DNA of 64,000 bases from Treponema sp. (lineage in GTDB: Bacteria > Spirochaetota > Spirochaetia > Treponematales > Treponemataceae): positions 17,483 through 81,482 of the forward strand of contig JAEEWW010000003.1 in assembly GCA_016287815.1 (NCBI GenBank), written 5' to 3'. The notes beneath the pieces were generated by a model, which made no database searches, was not told the origin of the DNA, and saw only the letters and a program-made list of their open reading frames with translations. Every line of letters starts with the position of its first letter. The first letter of the stretch is position 1. Below are positions 54,693 to 62,955 of this stretch, piece after piece. Position numbers and translations under genes: made by a program.

Positions 54693-55385
54693 CTATTTTT
54701 TAACAGATTCAGATCTGAGTTTGTTCAAAAGAGCAAGTGCTTTATTTCTTACAGAAGTAGGATACTTTGTTTCAGCATAAATCTTACTCAAAGATTCAAG
54801 CATAACTGAACGATCGCTTACAGTTGGAGCAAGACGCTCATAAGCATTTATAACTTCAAGAGCCATACTACCGGCCGGGATTCCTGTTCCAATATTATGT
54901 CTGTTTGCAAATGCAATTACATTTACAACTTCATCATTGTCATTTATGCCGATTTTTCCAAGTGAACGAATGGCTGCTGTAATAACCATAGGTTCATTAT
55001 CCTGCAATGCAATCTTTACAAGTGTATTCTTTGATTCTTTTGTTGGAACCTTTGCAAGAATATCGCAGGATCTTTTTCTTACGTCAGGATAGTTGTTAAC
55101 TATACGACCGTTTGTTTTACTCTGTGTTGTAACACCTTCACCTGCAAGCTGATCAAGAGCTGCAGTCATATCCGGTGTAACGCGTCCTGCGTTAACAGCT
55201 TCTTCAAGATATTCAAGTGCTACTAATTTGTTATCTCTTGTGTCAGAATTTGCTAACTCTGTAATTACAACATCTTCTGCACTGCTTAAGTATTCACTTT
55301 CTACCGATGTTTCCTGCTGGGCAAAAACAGCACAGGTAATAAGCAAAACTGAAAGACCTGCTGTAATTTTCTTGTTCAAAACCAT
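54693..55385 (-). CDS. Exported HEAT-repeat-like protein
   Basis: A 230-residue protein. I start it at 55385 because GGAGGAGAT precedes that ATG and the product then opens with a signal peptide (KITAGLSVLLITCAVFAQ, no lipobox). The mature part has helical repeats of HEAT/armadillo type, for example DVRKRSCDILAKVPTKESKN, then ALQDNEPMVITAAIRSLGKI. Such repeats form solenoids that bind other proteins. No catalytic motif is present. I believe similar proteins occur in other treponemes, but I cannot name a function. Confidence 0.75.
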   Translation of the reverse strand: MVLNKKITAGLSVLLITCAVFAQQETSVESEYLSSAEDVVITELANSDTRDNKLVALEYLEEAVNAGRVTPDMTAALDQLAGEGVTTQSKTNGRIVNNYPDVRKRSCDILAKVPTKESKNTLVKIALQDNEPMVITAAIRSLGKIGINDNDEVVNVIAFANRHNIGTGIPAGSMALEVINAYERLAPTVSDRSVMLESLSKIYAETKYPTSVRNKALALLNKLRSESVKK

Positions 55386-55503
55386 ATCTCCTCCATGGAA
55401 TAATACCAAAATTATCGGCATTTTTAGCAGAAAAAATTAGTACCCTCTATGATTCGTACTAATTTAAGCATAGATTAAGCTAAAAATACAAAAAATTCTA
55501 ATC

Positions 55504-56076
55504 TTAATCAATAGTTGGCAACTGAACCAGCCATTTACCTTTAGATTTTACAAAGTTGTAATAAACAACTTCTGTTTCGTCATCTTTAACCTGAACTGCC
55601 TTTACCGAATTTGGATTTACATAGCGGATGTGTTCAACCTTGTGGTCAACGCGTGCAGGAATAAAGATATAATTGAAATAATCCATAAGATTCTTTACCT
55701 TAACGTCTTTTCTTGGTAAAAGAGAAGATGCCTTTGCAAGGTGTGATGGATTTTTCCAGTATGTAATAGAATCCGGTTCAACATATGTCTGCCATTTCTG
55801 GAAATCTCTCTTTGTCATAACTGCATCAAGTTCTGCAATTGTAGCCTGAATAGCTGCAAGGTCAGCTTCATAAGTGTTTAAAGAAACTGCCTCACCAGAA
55901 ATCTTACTGATAGCTTTGTTATATTCGGCATTCTCTGTTTCAGCTTTCGGCTGTTCCTGCTGGATTACAGGCTGTTCCTGAACTGGTTCAGGTTCTGTAG
56001 ATTCACAGGAAACCAAAAATAAAAATGCAGAAGCCATAATAGATAATGTAATTGTGTGTTTAATTATATGTTTCAT
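55504..56076 (-). CDS. Lipoprotein of unknown function
   Basis: A 190-residue protein with a lipoprotein signal peptide ending FLFLVSC, followed by a Glu/Pro/Gln-rich linker (EPEPVQEQPVIQQEQPKA). The folded part begins near residue 60 with helices (TYEADLAAIQATIAELDAVM), then WQTYVEPDSITYWKNPSHLA, and ends in beta-like KAVQVKDDETEVVYYNF. The later part recalls NTF2-like or DUF4440-like small domains, but this is only an impression. It is divergent from coaD and stands 118 bp upstream of the HEAT-like gene. Confidence 0.7.
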   Translation of the reverse strand: MKHIIKHTITLSIMASAFLFLVSCESTEPEPVQEQPVIQQEQPKAETENAEYNKAISKISGEAVSLNTYEADLAAIQATIAELDAVMTKRDFQKWQTYVEPDSITYWKNPSHLAKASSLLPRKDVKVKNLMDYFNYIFIPARVDHKVEHIRYVNPNSVKAVQVKDDETEVVYYNFVKSKGKWLVQLPTID

Positions 56077-56122
56077 ATATTAAATGATAATACGCTTGTG
56101 CATTTTCGTCAAACCGATTAGT

Positions 56123-56635
56123 ATGCGAATGATGAATACAGTTGTGTTTCCTGGATCTTTTGATCCTCCTACTTACGGACATTTAAGTATAATAGAACGG
56201 GCTTCAAGAATGTTTGACAGCGTAGACATTGTTGTAGCCGTAAACCCGGAAAAAAAATATTTATTTTCTGCAGAAGAACGGGTAGAAATGCTAAAAAAAC
56301 TTGTAGACTCCTATAAAAACGTTTCTATTCATACTTGCAGCACATTGATTGTCGAATATGCAAAAAAAACAGGTGCCAGGGTTCTTATCCGCGGAATACG
56401 CAATACAAATGATTTTGCATACGAATTTGATCTTTGCGTAATGAACAAGAATTTAAATCCTGATGTTGATACGGTTTTTATTCCTACTGAACAGAGATAC
56501 GCAATTGTCCGTTCAAGTTCAATAAAAGAACTTGCAAGTTTTGGCGGCGACATTTCAGGTATGGTTCCTCCAATCGTTGAAGATGCAATGCTGCGCCGTC
56601 TAAAAGAACAGAAGGAACAAAGCGATAAAAAATGA
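56123..56635 (+). CDS. coaD: Phosphopantetheine adenylyltransferase
   Basis: A 170-residue enzyme that makes dephospho-CoA from phosphopantetheine and ATP. The nucleotidyltransferase motif GSFDPPTYGHLSIIERA and the ATP site YAIVRSSSIKELA are intact. In-frame ATG codons at 56123, 56129 and 56132 are all possible starts and no ribosome site separates them. The frame to 56084 gives an unlikely extra N-terminus. It stands just ahead of the rpmF-acpP genes, whose ACP carries the phosphopantetheine group made from CoA. Confidence 0.93.
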   Translation: MRMMNTVVFPGSFDPPTYGHLSIIERASRMFDSVDIVVAVNPEKKYLFSAEERVEMLKKLVDSYKNVSIHTCSTLIVEYAKKTGARVLIRGIRNTNDFAYEFDLCVMNKNLNPDVDTVFIPTEQRYAIVRSSSIKELASFGGDISGMVPPIVEDAMLRRLKEQKEQSDKK

Positions 56636-56755
56636 ATGCGGGCAGTGAAGAATCACCGCCCGCGTACAGTGCGGCACAAAGCATAGGCTTAAACCGGATG
56701 GCAAATATTGGCGCCGTTGAAACTAAATCTATTTTGACATTTTTTTAAAAAGTGT

Positions 56756-56783
56756 TTGACAAAAATTATTTATACGGTATAAT
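56756..56783 (+). promoter_or_regulatory. Consensus sigma-70 promoter of rpmF-acpP
   Basis: TTGACA (56756-56761), a 16-base spacer and TATAAT (56778-56783), both perfect hexamers. The start site would leave a leader of about 70 bases before rpmF. It is the strongest promoter I found in the window. Confidence 0.88.
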
Positions 56784-56860
56784 GCATTGACACTCAGGTT
56801 AAATCTGTTGTAGTATTTTGCCTGTTATATCGAAAAATTATCTTATAGCGAGGTTTAAAT

Positions 56861-57049
56861 ATGGCAGTTCCTAGAGCGAAAACTTCTAAAGCCGTTACTC
56901 GGAGACGCAGAGGCGTAAATATGCATTTGGATACTCCACAGCTTGTTGAATGTAACAATTGTGGAAATCTTATCATGCAGCATCATGTATGCCCAAAATG
57001 CGGTTTCTATCGGGGACGTCAGGTAATCACACCTGAATCTAACGGTTAA
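56861..57049 (+). CDS. rpmF: Ribosomal protein L32
   Basis: A 62-residue large-subunit protein starting MAVPRAKTSKAVTRRRRGV. Four cysteines in the pattern CNNCGN ... CPKCGFY form a zinc site, so this is the zinc-binding form. It is 17 bp before acpP. L32 followed by acyl carrier protein or other fatty-acid genes is a conserved bacterial arrangement. Confidence 0.97.
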   Translation: MAVPRAKTSKAVTRRRRGVNMHLDTPQLVECNNCGNLIMQHHVCPKCGFYRGRQVITPESNG

Positions 57050-57066
57050 TTAACAGGAGACCATTT

Positions 57067-57315
57067 ATGGACGAATTGTTTGGCAAAATCCAGAAGCTTA
57101 TTGCAGAAAAACTGGAAATCGATGAAAGCAAAATCACTTTGGCATCTTCATTCCGTGGAGATTTGGGTGCAGACAGTCTTGATACGTATGAACTTGTTTA
57201 TGCTATCGAAGAAGAACTGAAAGTTACAATTCCTGATGAAAAAGCAAACGAATTTGAAACTGTACAGGATGCATACAATTTCATCAAAGAAGAACTTGCT
57301 AAACAGGGTAAGTAA
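57067..57315 (+). CDS. acpP: Acyl carrier protein
   Basis: An 82-residue acidic helical protein that carries acyl chains in fatty-acid synthesis. The phosphopantetheine attachment serine is in GADSLDTYELVYAIEEELK. ACAGGAG is the ribosome site. It follows rpmF and is followed by a terminator, then rnc. Confidence 0.97.
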   Translation: MDELFGKIQKLIAEKLEIDESKITLASSFRGDLGADSLDTYELVYAIEEELKVTIPDEKANEFETVQDAYNFIKEELAKQGK

Positions 57316-57336
57316 AATCCTGTAAAGGTTTTTATT

Positions 57337-57376
57337 AAACACAGGTGGCCGTTTTGGTAGACCTGTGTTTTTTTTT
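57337..57376 (+). terminator. Terminator after acpP
   Basis: aaacacaggt (57337-57346) pairs with acctgtgttt (57361-57370) over 10 bp, followed by a T run. Confidence 0.85.
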
Positions 57377-57470
57377 GCCGAAAATTTAATGTAATTTGAA
57401 CAAATTAATCCGGCAAAGTAATCATTATTTGCCACAAAATAAGCGGCAGACTGATAAGATAGGAAAAACA

Positions 57471-58208
57471 ATGAAACTTTTTTCTGATTACAAATTTGAA
57501 ATTACCAATGAAAGAATGGGAAAGTTAAAAAAATTCTGTAAATCTGTACATATTAATTTCAAAGATTATCATCTGCTTGATCTGGCTTTTCATCACCGTT
57601 CGTGCTCAAATGAAGCAAAAGGTTTTAAGCATCTTAATAATGAGCGGCTTGAATTTTTAGGTGATTCTGTACTTGGAATGGTAACAGCTTCCTATTTATA
57701 TAGGGAATTTCCTGAAACTCCCGAAGGTGAACTTTCTAAGATAAAGGCTTCTGTTGTTTCAGAAAAAGCTCTTGCTCCAATCGCGCTGAAATTTTCTTTA
57801 AATAAACTTCTTGTAATGGGTAAAGGGGCAGAATTAAACGGCGAAGCTGAAAGTCCTTCCATTCTTGCGGACTGCATGGAAGCAATAATCGGTGCATATT
57901 ATCTTGATTCAGGTTATCCTGCAGCAGAAAAGTATGTTCTTTCTTTTATTAAAAATGAAATAACAAAGGTAAAAAACAACCAGGGAATAAAGGACTATAA
58001 ATCAACTTTGCAGGAATATACGCAGAAAAAATATCAGTCTTATCCGGTTTATGAATTATTAGAAAAATCAGGTCCGGATCACGATCAGATTTTTAAGGTT
58101 TGCGTTCATTTAAATAACGTTACTTATGGGCCTGTAAGTGCAAAAAATAAAAAGCAGGCAGAGCAGGAAGCAGCAAAAATTGCCTGTAATCGCCTAGGTA
58201 TTCTTTGA
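57471..58208 (+). CDS. rnc: Ribonuclease III
   Basis: A 245-residue double-strand RNA endonuclease for rRNA processing and mRNA decay. The signature NNERLEFLGDSVLGMV holds the catalytic acids, and DCMEAIIGAYYLDSGY is the second site. The C-terminal ~75 residues are a double-strand RNA-binding domain (DYKSTLQEYTQKKYQSYPVY ... KKQAEQEAAKIACNRLG). I start at 57471, where AGGA lies upstream. The frame from 57396 adds residues that do not look like the family. It is the last core gene before the repeat array. Confidence 0.95.
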   Translation: MKLFSDYKFEITNERMGKLKKFCKSVHINFKDYHLLDLAFHHRSCSNEAKGFKHLNNERLEFLGDSVLGMVTASYLYREFPETPEGELSKIKASVVSEKALAPIALKFSLNKLLVMGKGAELNGEAESPSILADCMEAIIGAYYLDSGYPAAEKYVLSFIKNEITKVKNNQGIKDYKSTLQEYTQKKYQSYPVYELLEKSGPDHDQIFKVCVHLNNVTYGPVSAKNKKQAEQEAAKIACNRLGIL

Positions 58209-58265
58209 TAAGAATGAGTCACAGTAAAGTTTAACTGTTTTATAAATCCAATAAATTTACCATCG

Positions 58266-58419
58266 TAGCTAAGCTTAACTATGTAATTAGTTAAACTGAC
58301 CTATTTGATTAGGTAAACTTACCTGCTGGCTTAGGCAAACTTACCTAATGTAGTAGGTAAGCTTACCTAGTAGCTTAGGTAAACTCGTCTCACGTAGTAG
58401 CTAAGCTTGCCTAATAAAT
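58266..58419. repeat. Tandem array of seven 16-bp near-palindromes at exact 22-bp period
   Basis: Copies start at 58266, 58288, 58310, 58332, 58354, 58376 and 58398. Each is 16 bp followed by a 6-bp variable spacer. Consensus is TAGGTAAACTTACCTA; the copy at 58354 (TAGGTAAGCTTACCTA) is a perfect palindrome. Positions 1-3 (TAG), 6-7 (AA), 9-10 (CT) and 14-15 (CT) are the same in all seven. The array is not coding, since 22 is not a multiple of 3. A period near two helical turns would put all sites on about the same face of the DNA. Confidence 0.93.
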
Positions 58420-58611
58420 AAATGCAGCTGTAAATATAAACGCGTTCAGTCGGACTGATACATAAAGATTGATGTATATTTATGTATTATCGTAAATATA
58501 TGAAAGCAATTGGCTTATCCAGTCATTTATTCTGTAAATAATAAATCTTGTTTTTCATTTTTAAATATATTATTATCGGTCGGTTTTTTTTATAAAAACT
58601 GATAGATAATA

Positions 58612-58640
58612 TTGACACTTTTTTAATAATTTGTTAATTT
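58612..58640 (+). promoter_or_regulatory. Promoter of tRNA-Gly
   Basis: TTGACA (58612-58617), a 17-base spacer and TAATTT (58635-58640) lie 34 bases before the tRNA. The -35 is perfect and the -10 matches at three positions. Confidence 0.5.
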
Positions 58641-58674
58641 AATAGCCGTAACAACGAAAGTTGCTACACACTTT

Positions 58675-58747
58675 GCGGATGTCATATAACGGCTTATTAT
58701 CTCAGCCTTCCAAGCTGATGACGAGGGTTCGACTCCCTTCATCCGCT
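58675..58747 (+). tRNA. tRNA-Gly (UCC)
   Basis: A 73-base cloverleaf starting GCGGATGTCATATAACGG. The anticodon stem TCAGC/GCTGA encloses CTTCCAA, so the anticodon is UCC. The T arm is GAGGGTTCGACTCCC. GCGGATG pairs with CATCCGC. CCA is not encoded. It marks the border between core genes and the accessory right end. Confidence 0.94.
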
Positions 58748-58754
58748 CTTTTAT

Positions 58755-58781
58755 AGCTCATCAATTGATGAGCTTTTTTTA
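58755..58781 (+). terminator. Terminator after tRNA-Gly
   Basis: agctcatcaattgatgagct is a perfect 20-bp palindrome followed by a run of T. Confidence 0.85.
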
Positions 58782-58897
58782 TGCCTAAATGCCTGTGTTG
58801 CAATAAGTTAGGCATAAAAAAAGCTTGTCGACTCATTAAAATCAACTCGCAAAAAAACAAAATTTATGATATATTAATATGTAGAAGGAGGTACACT

Positions 58898-59113
58898 ATG
58901 AGTGATAAACAGATAGAATACTCTGTTTTCTGCATCGAAAATGTAGCAAAGCAGCTTGGTAAATCTGGCTCAGAATTATTTCAGATTCTCAATTCTTCAG
59001 GCCTGCTTCATTCATATATCATCCCTTCTTATGAAGCACTTCATACCCAGAGCAAGCAATATATCGTAGATGAAATAATCTCTGTCCTTAAAGAAAGGAA
59101 TCTTGTTGCATGA
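58898..59113 (+). CDS. Small DUF3791-type protein, first copy
   Basis: A 71-residue protein starting at 58898 behind a near-perfect AGAAGGAGGT ribosome site; the frame back to 58781 crosses the terminator. It reads SVFCIENVAKQLGKSGSELF, then LLHSYIIPSYEALHTQSKQY and ends IISVLKER, a small all-helical protein of the DUF3791 kind (family named from memory of its typical shape). It overlaps the next gene by 4 bp. Such proteins are commonly found beside DUF3990 genes, which suggests a partner or antitoxin role. Confidence 0.75.
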   Translation: MSDKQIEYSVFCIENVAKQLGKSGSELFQILNSSGLLHSYIIPSYEALHTQSKQYIVDEIISVLKERNLVA

Positions 59114-59604
59114 AGCTCTACCACGGTTCAACAGTAATTGTAGATAAACCACTTGTTTCTTACGGTCGCGAGAACCTTGATTTTGGCAAAGGCTTTTACA
59201 CAACAAGTATGCAGGGCCAGGCAGAAAAATGGGTTCAGCGTTTTATTTCACTTGGTAAAAAAGGCATCATTAATATCTATAATTTTGATGATGCTGATAT
59301 TCAGAAAGAATACCGCTATAAGAAATTTCCGGAATACAATGAAGAATGGCTTGATTTCGTTCTTGCCTGTCGTGGCGGTTCAAAAGAATATCAGAATTAC
59401 GACATCATAGAAGGCGGTATTGCAAACGATAAAGTCTTCAACACCGTGGAACTTTTTTTCACAGGTCTTATAGATAAATCAACTGCCTTGCAGCGTCTTA
59501 AATTTGAAAAACCGAATAATCAGATTTGTTTTATTAACCAGAAAGTTGTAGATAAGCTTTTACATTTTGAATCCAGCTACGAAGCAGAAGGAGAGCTAGC
59601 ATGA
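59110..59604 (+). CDS. DUF3990-type protein, ADP-ribosyltransferase-like
   Basis: A 164-residue protein with features of the ADP-ribosyltransferase fold: KLYHGSTVIVDKP (the His-Gly-Ser element of the NAD pocket), then DFGKGFYTTSMQGQAEKWVQ (the FGxGFYxT tyrosine element), and NNQICFINQKVVDKLL near the end, where the third motif with Gln or Glu is expected. I assign it to the DUF3990 kind from these motifs. The target is not known. It is flanked on both sides by small DUF3791-type genes with 4-bp overlaps, so all three are translated as a unit. It could be a toxin or a defence effector. Confidence 0.78.
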   Translation: MKLYHGSTVIVDKPLVSYGRENLDFGKGFYTTSMQGQAEKWVQRFISLGKKGIINIYNFDDADIQKEYRYKKFPEYNEEWLDFVLACRGGSKEYQNYDIIEGGIANDKVFNTVELFFTGLIDKSTALQRLKFEKPNNQICFINQKVVDKLLHFESSYEAEGELA

Positions 59605-59807
59605 CAGCAGACGCAACTCTTTTGCAAATGAAATACGCACGCATAATTTCTCTTCTGGCAAAAAAAGCAAATATTGATGAAGAAAAAGCTATGGAGCTTT
59701 TTTATAAATCAAATACCTACATACTTATGAGTAAAGGCATAAGCGACTTCCATTGTTTAAGTGATGCCTATCTTGTAGAAGAAATAATGCTGGAACAAAA
59801 AAACTAA
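59601..59807 (+). CDS. Small DUF3791-type protein, second copy
   Basis: A 68-residue helical protein (MKYARIISLLAKKANIDEEK, AMELFYKSNTYILMSKGISD, LSDAYLVEEIML) of the same general kind as the gene at 58898 but clearly diverged from it. AAGGAGAGC precedes the ATG, which overlaps the effector-like gene by 4 bp. Two different small partners around one ART-like gene is unusual. The stop is followed after 6 bp by the end of the convergent metallopeptidase gene. Confidence 0.75.
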   Translation: MTADATLLQMKYARIISLLAKKANIDEEKAMELFYKSNTYILMSKGISDFHCLSDAYLVEEIMLEQKN

Positions 59808-59813
59808 TACTAA

Positions 59814-60386
59814 TCACTTATTCCATTCACTATATATTCTTTTAAAATACGCTCCGCCATTTTCCTTAAGCCATTTATTCCACTTTTTATAATTTGGATA
59901 AATCTTAAGCACTTCATCATAAAACTTCTGTGAATGATTCATATGACGGCGGTGGCATAGTTCATGCACAACAACACTATCTAAAACTTCAAGAGGCATT
60001 AACATAAGGAGACAATTAAAGTTTAAGTTTCCATTAATAGAGCAACTTCCCCAGCGAGATTTTTGAAGTCTAATAAAAATTCGGTTATAAGGAATACCAG
60101 AAATTTTTGAATAATACTCTACCCGTTCTGGAATCAAAATTCTTGCTTTTTTCTTAAGATGTCGTATTTCTTCGACAGTTAAAAGGCCCATCGAAAGAGC
60201 TTGTTGTTTTTGTACTTCAACTTTTTCAATTTGTTTTAAAATCCAATCTTTCTTTTCTTTTATAAAATTCTTAGCAACAAACTCAGGAGTACCAAGTGGA
60301 ACTTTTACAATAATACTTTTATTATCAGATACATGAATACTAATTGAGCATCGTCTAGATTTTTGGATAATATAATTCAGTTCCAA
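59814..60386 (-). CDS. YgjP-like zinc metallopeptidase (DUF45)
   Basis: A 190-residue protein with the zinc-binding HELCHRRHMNHSQKFYDEV motif and the preceding QKSRWGSCSINGNLNFNCLL, which together define the YgjP/DUF45 family. The N-terminal ~90 residues are the usual basic strand-helix part. YgjP-type genes often sit beside restriction or other defence genes. Here it starts 12 bp after the helicase gene and is the last gene of the HNH-helicase-peptidase run. Confidence 0.9.
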   Translation of the reverse strand: MELNYIIQKSRRCSISIHVSDNKSIIVKVPLGTPEFVAKNFIKEKKDWILKQIEKVEVQKQQALSMGLLTVEEIRHLKKKARILIPERVEYYSKISGIPYNRIFIRLQKSRWGSCSINGNLNFNCLLMLMPLEVLDSVVVHELCHRRHMNHSQKFYDEVLKIYPNYKKWNKWLKENGGAYFKRIYSEWNK

Positions 60387-60398
60387 AATTGTTCTCTC

Positions 60399-62954
60399 TT
60401 ATAAATATTGATCCAGCTGTTCTTTTATTTTATTCTCTTCTCCCGAACCTTTTGTACTTAATCTCAAAAGAGGCAATCCAATTTGCTCAAAGATAGCATT
60501 CTTCTTTAAGTCTCGTTCTGCCTGTTTTGTTCCCTTTTTATGGTAGTTATAGCCGTCAACTTCTATTCCAAAAAGGATCTCTTTTGTGACTCGATTGAAA
60601 ACTGTAAAGTCCACATGAGCCCAGCTCCGGTTTGCAAAAGTTGAAAGTTCTTCCGGGAGTTCTCCCATATAATTTTTATTTACCACATCTTTCAAAGGCA
60701 TTTCAAAAACAAAACTAAACTTTGAGTATTTAGGTTCTTCAAAGATTTTTGTGAGCAGTGCATTCATTGCATTTTCAGAATCATATTTTGATATTTTGTT
60801 GGCAACCTTAAGATACTTAAACTTAGCCTCAGTATCTTTTGTATAGAAAAAATCAAAAATCGAATTAACTTTACTTTCTTCAACAGTAAAATTGTTGTAC
60901 TGGATATACTTTAATAAAGCAACAAGATTAGAGTTTTCTGGCTGTTCATTTCCGGACAAGACCACTGCAAGTTTTTTCTTTGCACGAGAAATTGCGACAT
61001 TAAGCATATTAGCATCATCTGCAAAACTTGTAATTTCGTTATCAACAGTGGAAATAATAATATTATCTTTTTCACGCCCCTGATATTTATGAACAGTAGC
61101 AGCATCTATTCCTGGTAACTGAGCTCTAATTGCATCTGTCTGATTATTGTAAGGAGCTACAATTCCAAGGTTTGCTTTTTCCACATCAGAGTACTTTGGA
61201 AGAATTTCTTCTTTGATTACATCTATCTGTCTTTGGTTGTAATGGTCCTTACAGAAATTACCTGGAATAGTCTTAATTGCCTCCAGAACATCTAACTCCC
61301 CTTTATCTTCTGTCATTATCAAAAGCTTACCACCATAAAACTGCTGATTACAGAAATTTATAATCTTTGGATGACAACGGTAATGCTCACGAAGTAAAGT
61401 CTGTGGAGTCTCAGGAAGAACTTGTTCTAAAGAAGCCAAGAAACTGTTTATATAATTATATCCTTCTGGCAATCCAGTTTTCTCAAACAATTCTTTTACT
61501 GTTTTCTTCTTGCTTTCCTCTATTACATTTGGAAGCTGCATTTTATCACCGACAATGACTGCATTTTTTGCACAAGATAATGCAAGGGCTCCTGTTACAA
61601 CATCAACCTGTGAAGCCTCATCCATAATTACATAATCAAATAAAAAATCTGTTCCCTGTCCTATTGTTCCTCTTGAAGAGAAAGTTGTACTCAGAATTAC
61701 TGGATATTCATTTGCAAATGCAGCCGGATTAAAATAGATTTCTTTTCCATCTTTGAATTGAGGTCTTTCTACTTTCTTGGAATATCTATTTGCAATCTCA
61801 GAACGTAAAGTTACCAGACATTTATCATATACTTCTTGTGGATTAAATCCCTTTACTATTTTTTCATTGTCAGATAATTCGTTTTCTAATTCTTCTCTTT
61901 TACGTGGATAATATGTTGCTTTAATCGTTTCAATAACTTTTTCAGGCTCTGTCTGCCAGAATTTTGCAGGCCCAAGGCCATAGTTAGTTCTTAATTTAAG
62001 TTTTGTAAAAAAGCCAAGTTTTTCTTTTTCAGAATAAATAAACTGTATATTTTGTAACAAATCCATCAAAACAGAAGAACGATAATTTCTTAATCTTCTA
62101 TTTGGATAAATCTCATGTAAGTCTTTTTCGAAATATCTAGTTTCTGTTTGCAATGAATCTAATTCTGTATGAATTGAAGAAATCTTTTCGTTTGCTTCAA
62201 AATATCTTCCAAGATGTTTAATTTCCTCATCCAAAAGAATAGACATTGTTGGAAGTTGATTTTTCCATTTGGTTAAATACTCTGGATAACACTGCTGCTG
62301 ATTCTGTAAGAATTTTTCGATATTCTCTCGTTTTCCATGTGTTGCACAAATAAACCCAAATCCATATTTTTCAGAAGAAAGCTTTTCATAAACGTTTGCT
62401 GTAGCATCATTATTGTTAGATACAATGAGAACCGTTTTATTGTTCATCAATAAATTTGCAATAATGTTAAGGATTGTTTGTGTCTTACCAGTTCCAGGAG
62501 GCCCTTGAATAATACTCACCTGATTTTTCATGGCAGTCGAAACTGCCTTAAACTGACTATTATTACAACCAAAAGGAAAGATAAGTGATTTTATTCTTTC
62601 TTTTTCTGTTCTTCCTTTGCTTGGATTTAGATACTTTGCTAAAACAGAATTCTCATTTACAAAACGAGATTTTACAAGATTCTTTACAAGTAGATTCTGG
62701 CCATCATCATTTTTTATATCACTGAACTGAGCCATCTGAATAAGATAATCAAAAACAGTTGCCGATTGTTTATCTCGAAGTGTATTTTTAATTATCTGAA
62801 TATCCGAACTTTTGCAAGGGTATGTTTTTCCATCTTTGTATGTAATGAAATAAACATCTTTATTTCGATCGTGTTGTAATCTTGCTATATCATCAGTCTT
62901 ATTTCTTTTACCGTATTTATCTGTAACAAAAATGATATCGTGAAGTTCGTCCAT
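60399..62954 (-). CDS. SF1 helicase with C-terminal nuclease-like domain
   Basis: An 851-residue protein. I choose the ATG at 62954 because GGAGAG lies upstream and the start then follows the HNH stop by one base. A longer form from 62984 is possible. Walker A is GPPGTGKT (about 151-158). The Walker B is VIMDEASQVD, followed by GDKMQLPNV and, near residue 650, STVDNE and NVAISRAKKKLAVVL, a UPF1/DNA2-like SF1B layout. The last ~100 residues (VDFTVFNRVTKEILFGIEVD, then ERDLKKNAIFEQIGLPLLRL) resemble DUF2726-type PD-(D/E)xK nucleases. A DNA-acting defence role is likely but unproven. Confidence 0.85.
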   Translation of the reverse strand: MDELHDIIFVTDKYGKRNKTDDIARLQHDRNKDVYFITYKDGKTYPCKSSDIQIIKNTLRDKQSATVFDYLIQMAQFSDIKNDDGQNLLVKNLVKSRFVNENSVLAKYLNPSKGRTEKERIKSLIFPFGCNNSQFKAVSTAMKNQVSIIQGPPGTGKTQTILNIIANLLMNNKTVLIVSNNNDATANVYEKLSSEKYGFGFICATHGKRENIEKFLQNQQQCYPEYLTKWKNQLPTMSILLDEEIKHLGRYFEANEKISSIHTELDSLQTETRYFEKDLHEIYPNRRLRNYRSSVLMDLLQNIQFIYSEKEKLGFFTKLKLRTNYGLGPAKFWQTEPEKVIETIKATYYPRKREELENELSDNEKIVKGFNPQEVYDKCLVTLRSEIANRYSKKVERPQFKDGKEIYFNPAAFANEYPVILSTTFSSRGTIGQGTDFLFDYVIMDEASQVDVVTGALALSCAKNAVIVGDKMQLPNVIEESKKKTVKELFEKTGLPEGYNYINSFLASLEQVLPETPQTLLREHYRCHPKIINFCNQQFYGGKLLIMTEDKGELDVLEAIKTIPGNFCKDHYNQRQIDVIKEEILPKYSDVEKANLGIVAPYNNQTDAIRAQLPGIDAATVHKYQGREKDNIIISTVDNEITSFADDANMLNVAISRAKKKLAVVLSGNEQPENSNLVALLKYIQYNNFTVEESKVNSIFDFFYTKDTEAKFKYLKVANKISKYDSENAMNALLTKIFEEPKYSKFSFVFEMPLKDVVNKNYMGELPEELSTFANRSWAHVDFTVFNRVTKEILFGIEVDGYNYHKKGTKQAERDLKKNAIFEQIGLPLLRLSTKGSGEENKIKEQLDQYL

Positions 62955-62955
62955 G

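Larger units (their letters stand above)
58209..58674. other. 466-bp gene-free region between rnc and tRNA-Gly
   Basis: It holds the 22-bp tandem array (58266-58419) and, further right, AT-rich DNA with the tRNA-Gly promoter. Nearer the tRNA, gtaacaac/gttgctac (58647-58666) form an imperfect 8-bp stem around GAAA. I found no open frame with a start and ribosome site. Confidence 0.7.

Noticed and set aside
58266-58419. CRISPR array
   Set aside because: Spacers are only 6 bp, repeats are 16 bp and imperfect, and there are no cas genes.
58781-58897. Longer start for the first DUF3791-type gene
   Set aside because: It begins inside the tRNA-Gly terminator region, while a near-perfect AGAAGGAGGT ribosome site serves the ATG at 58898.
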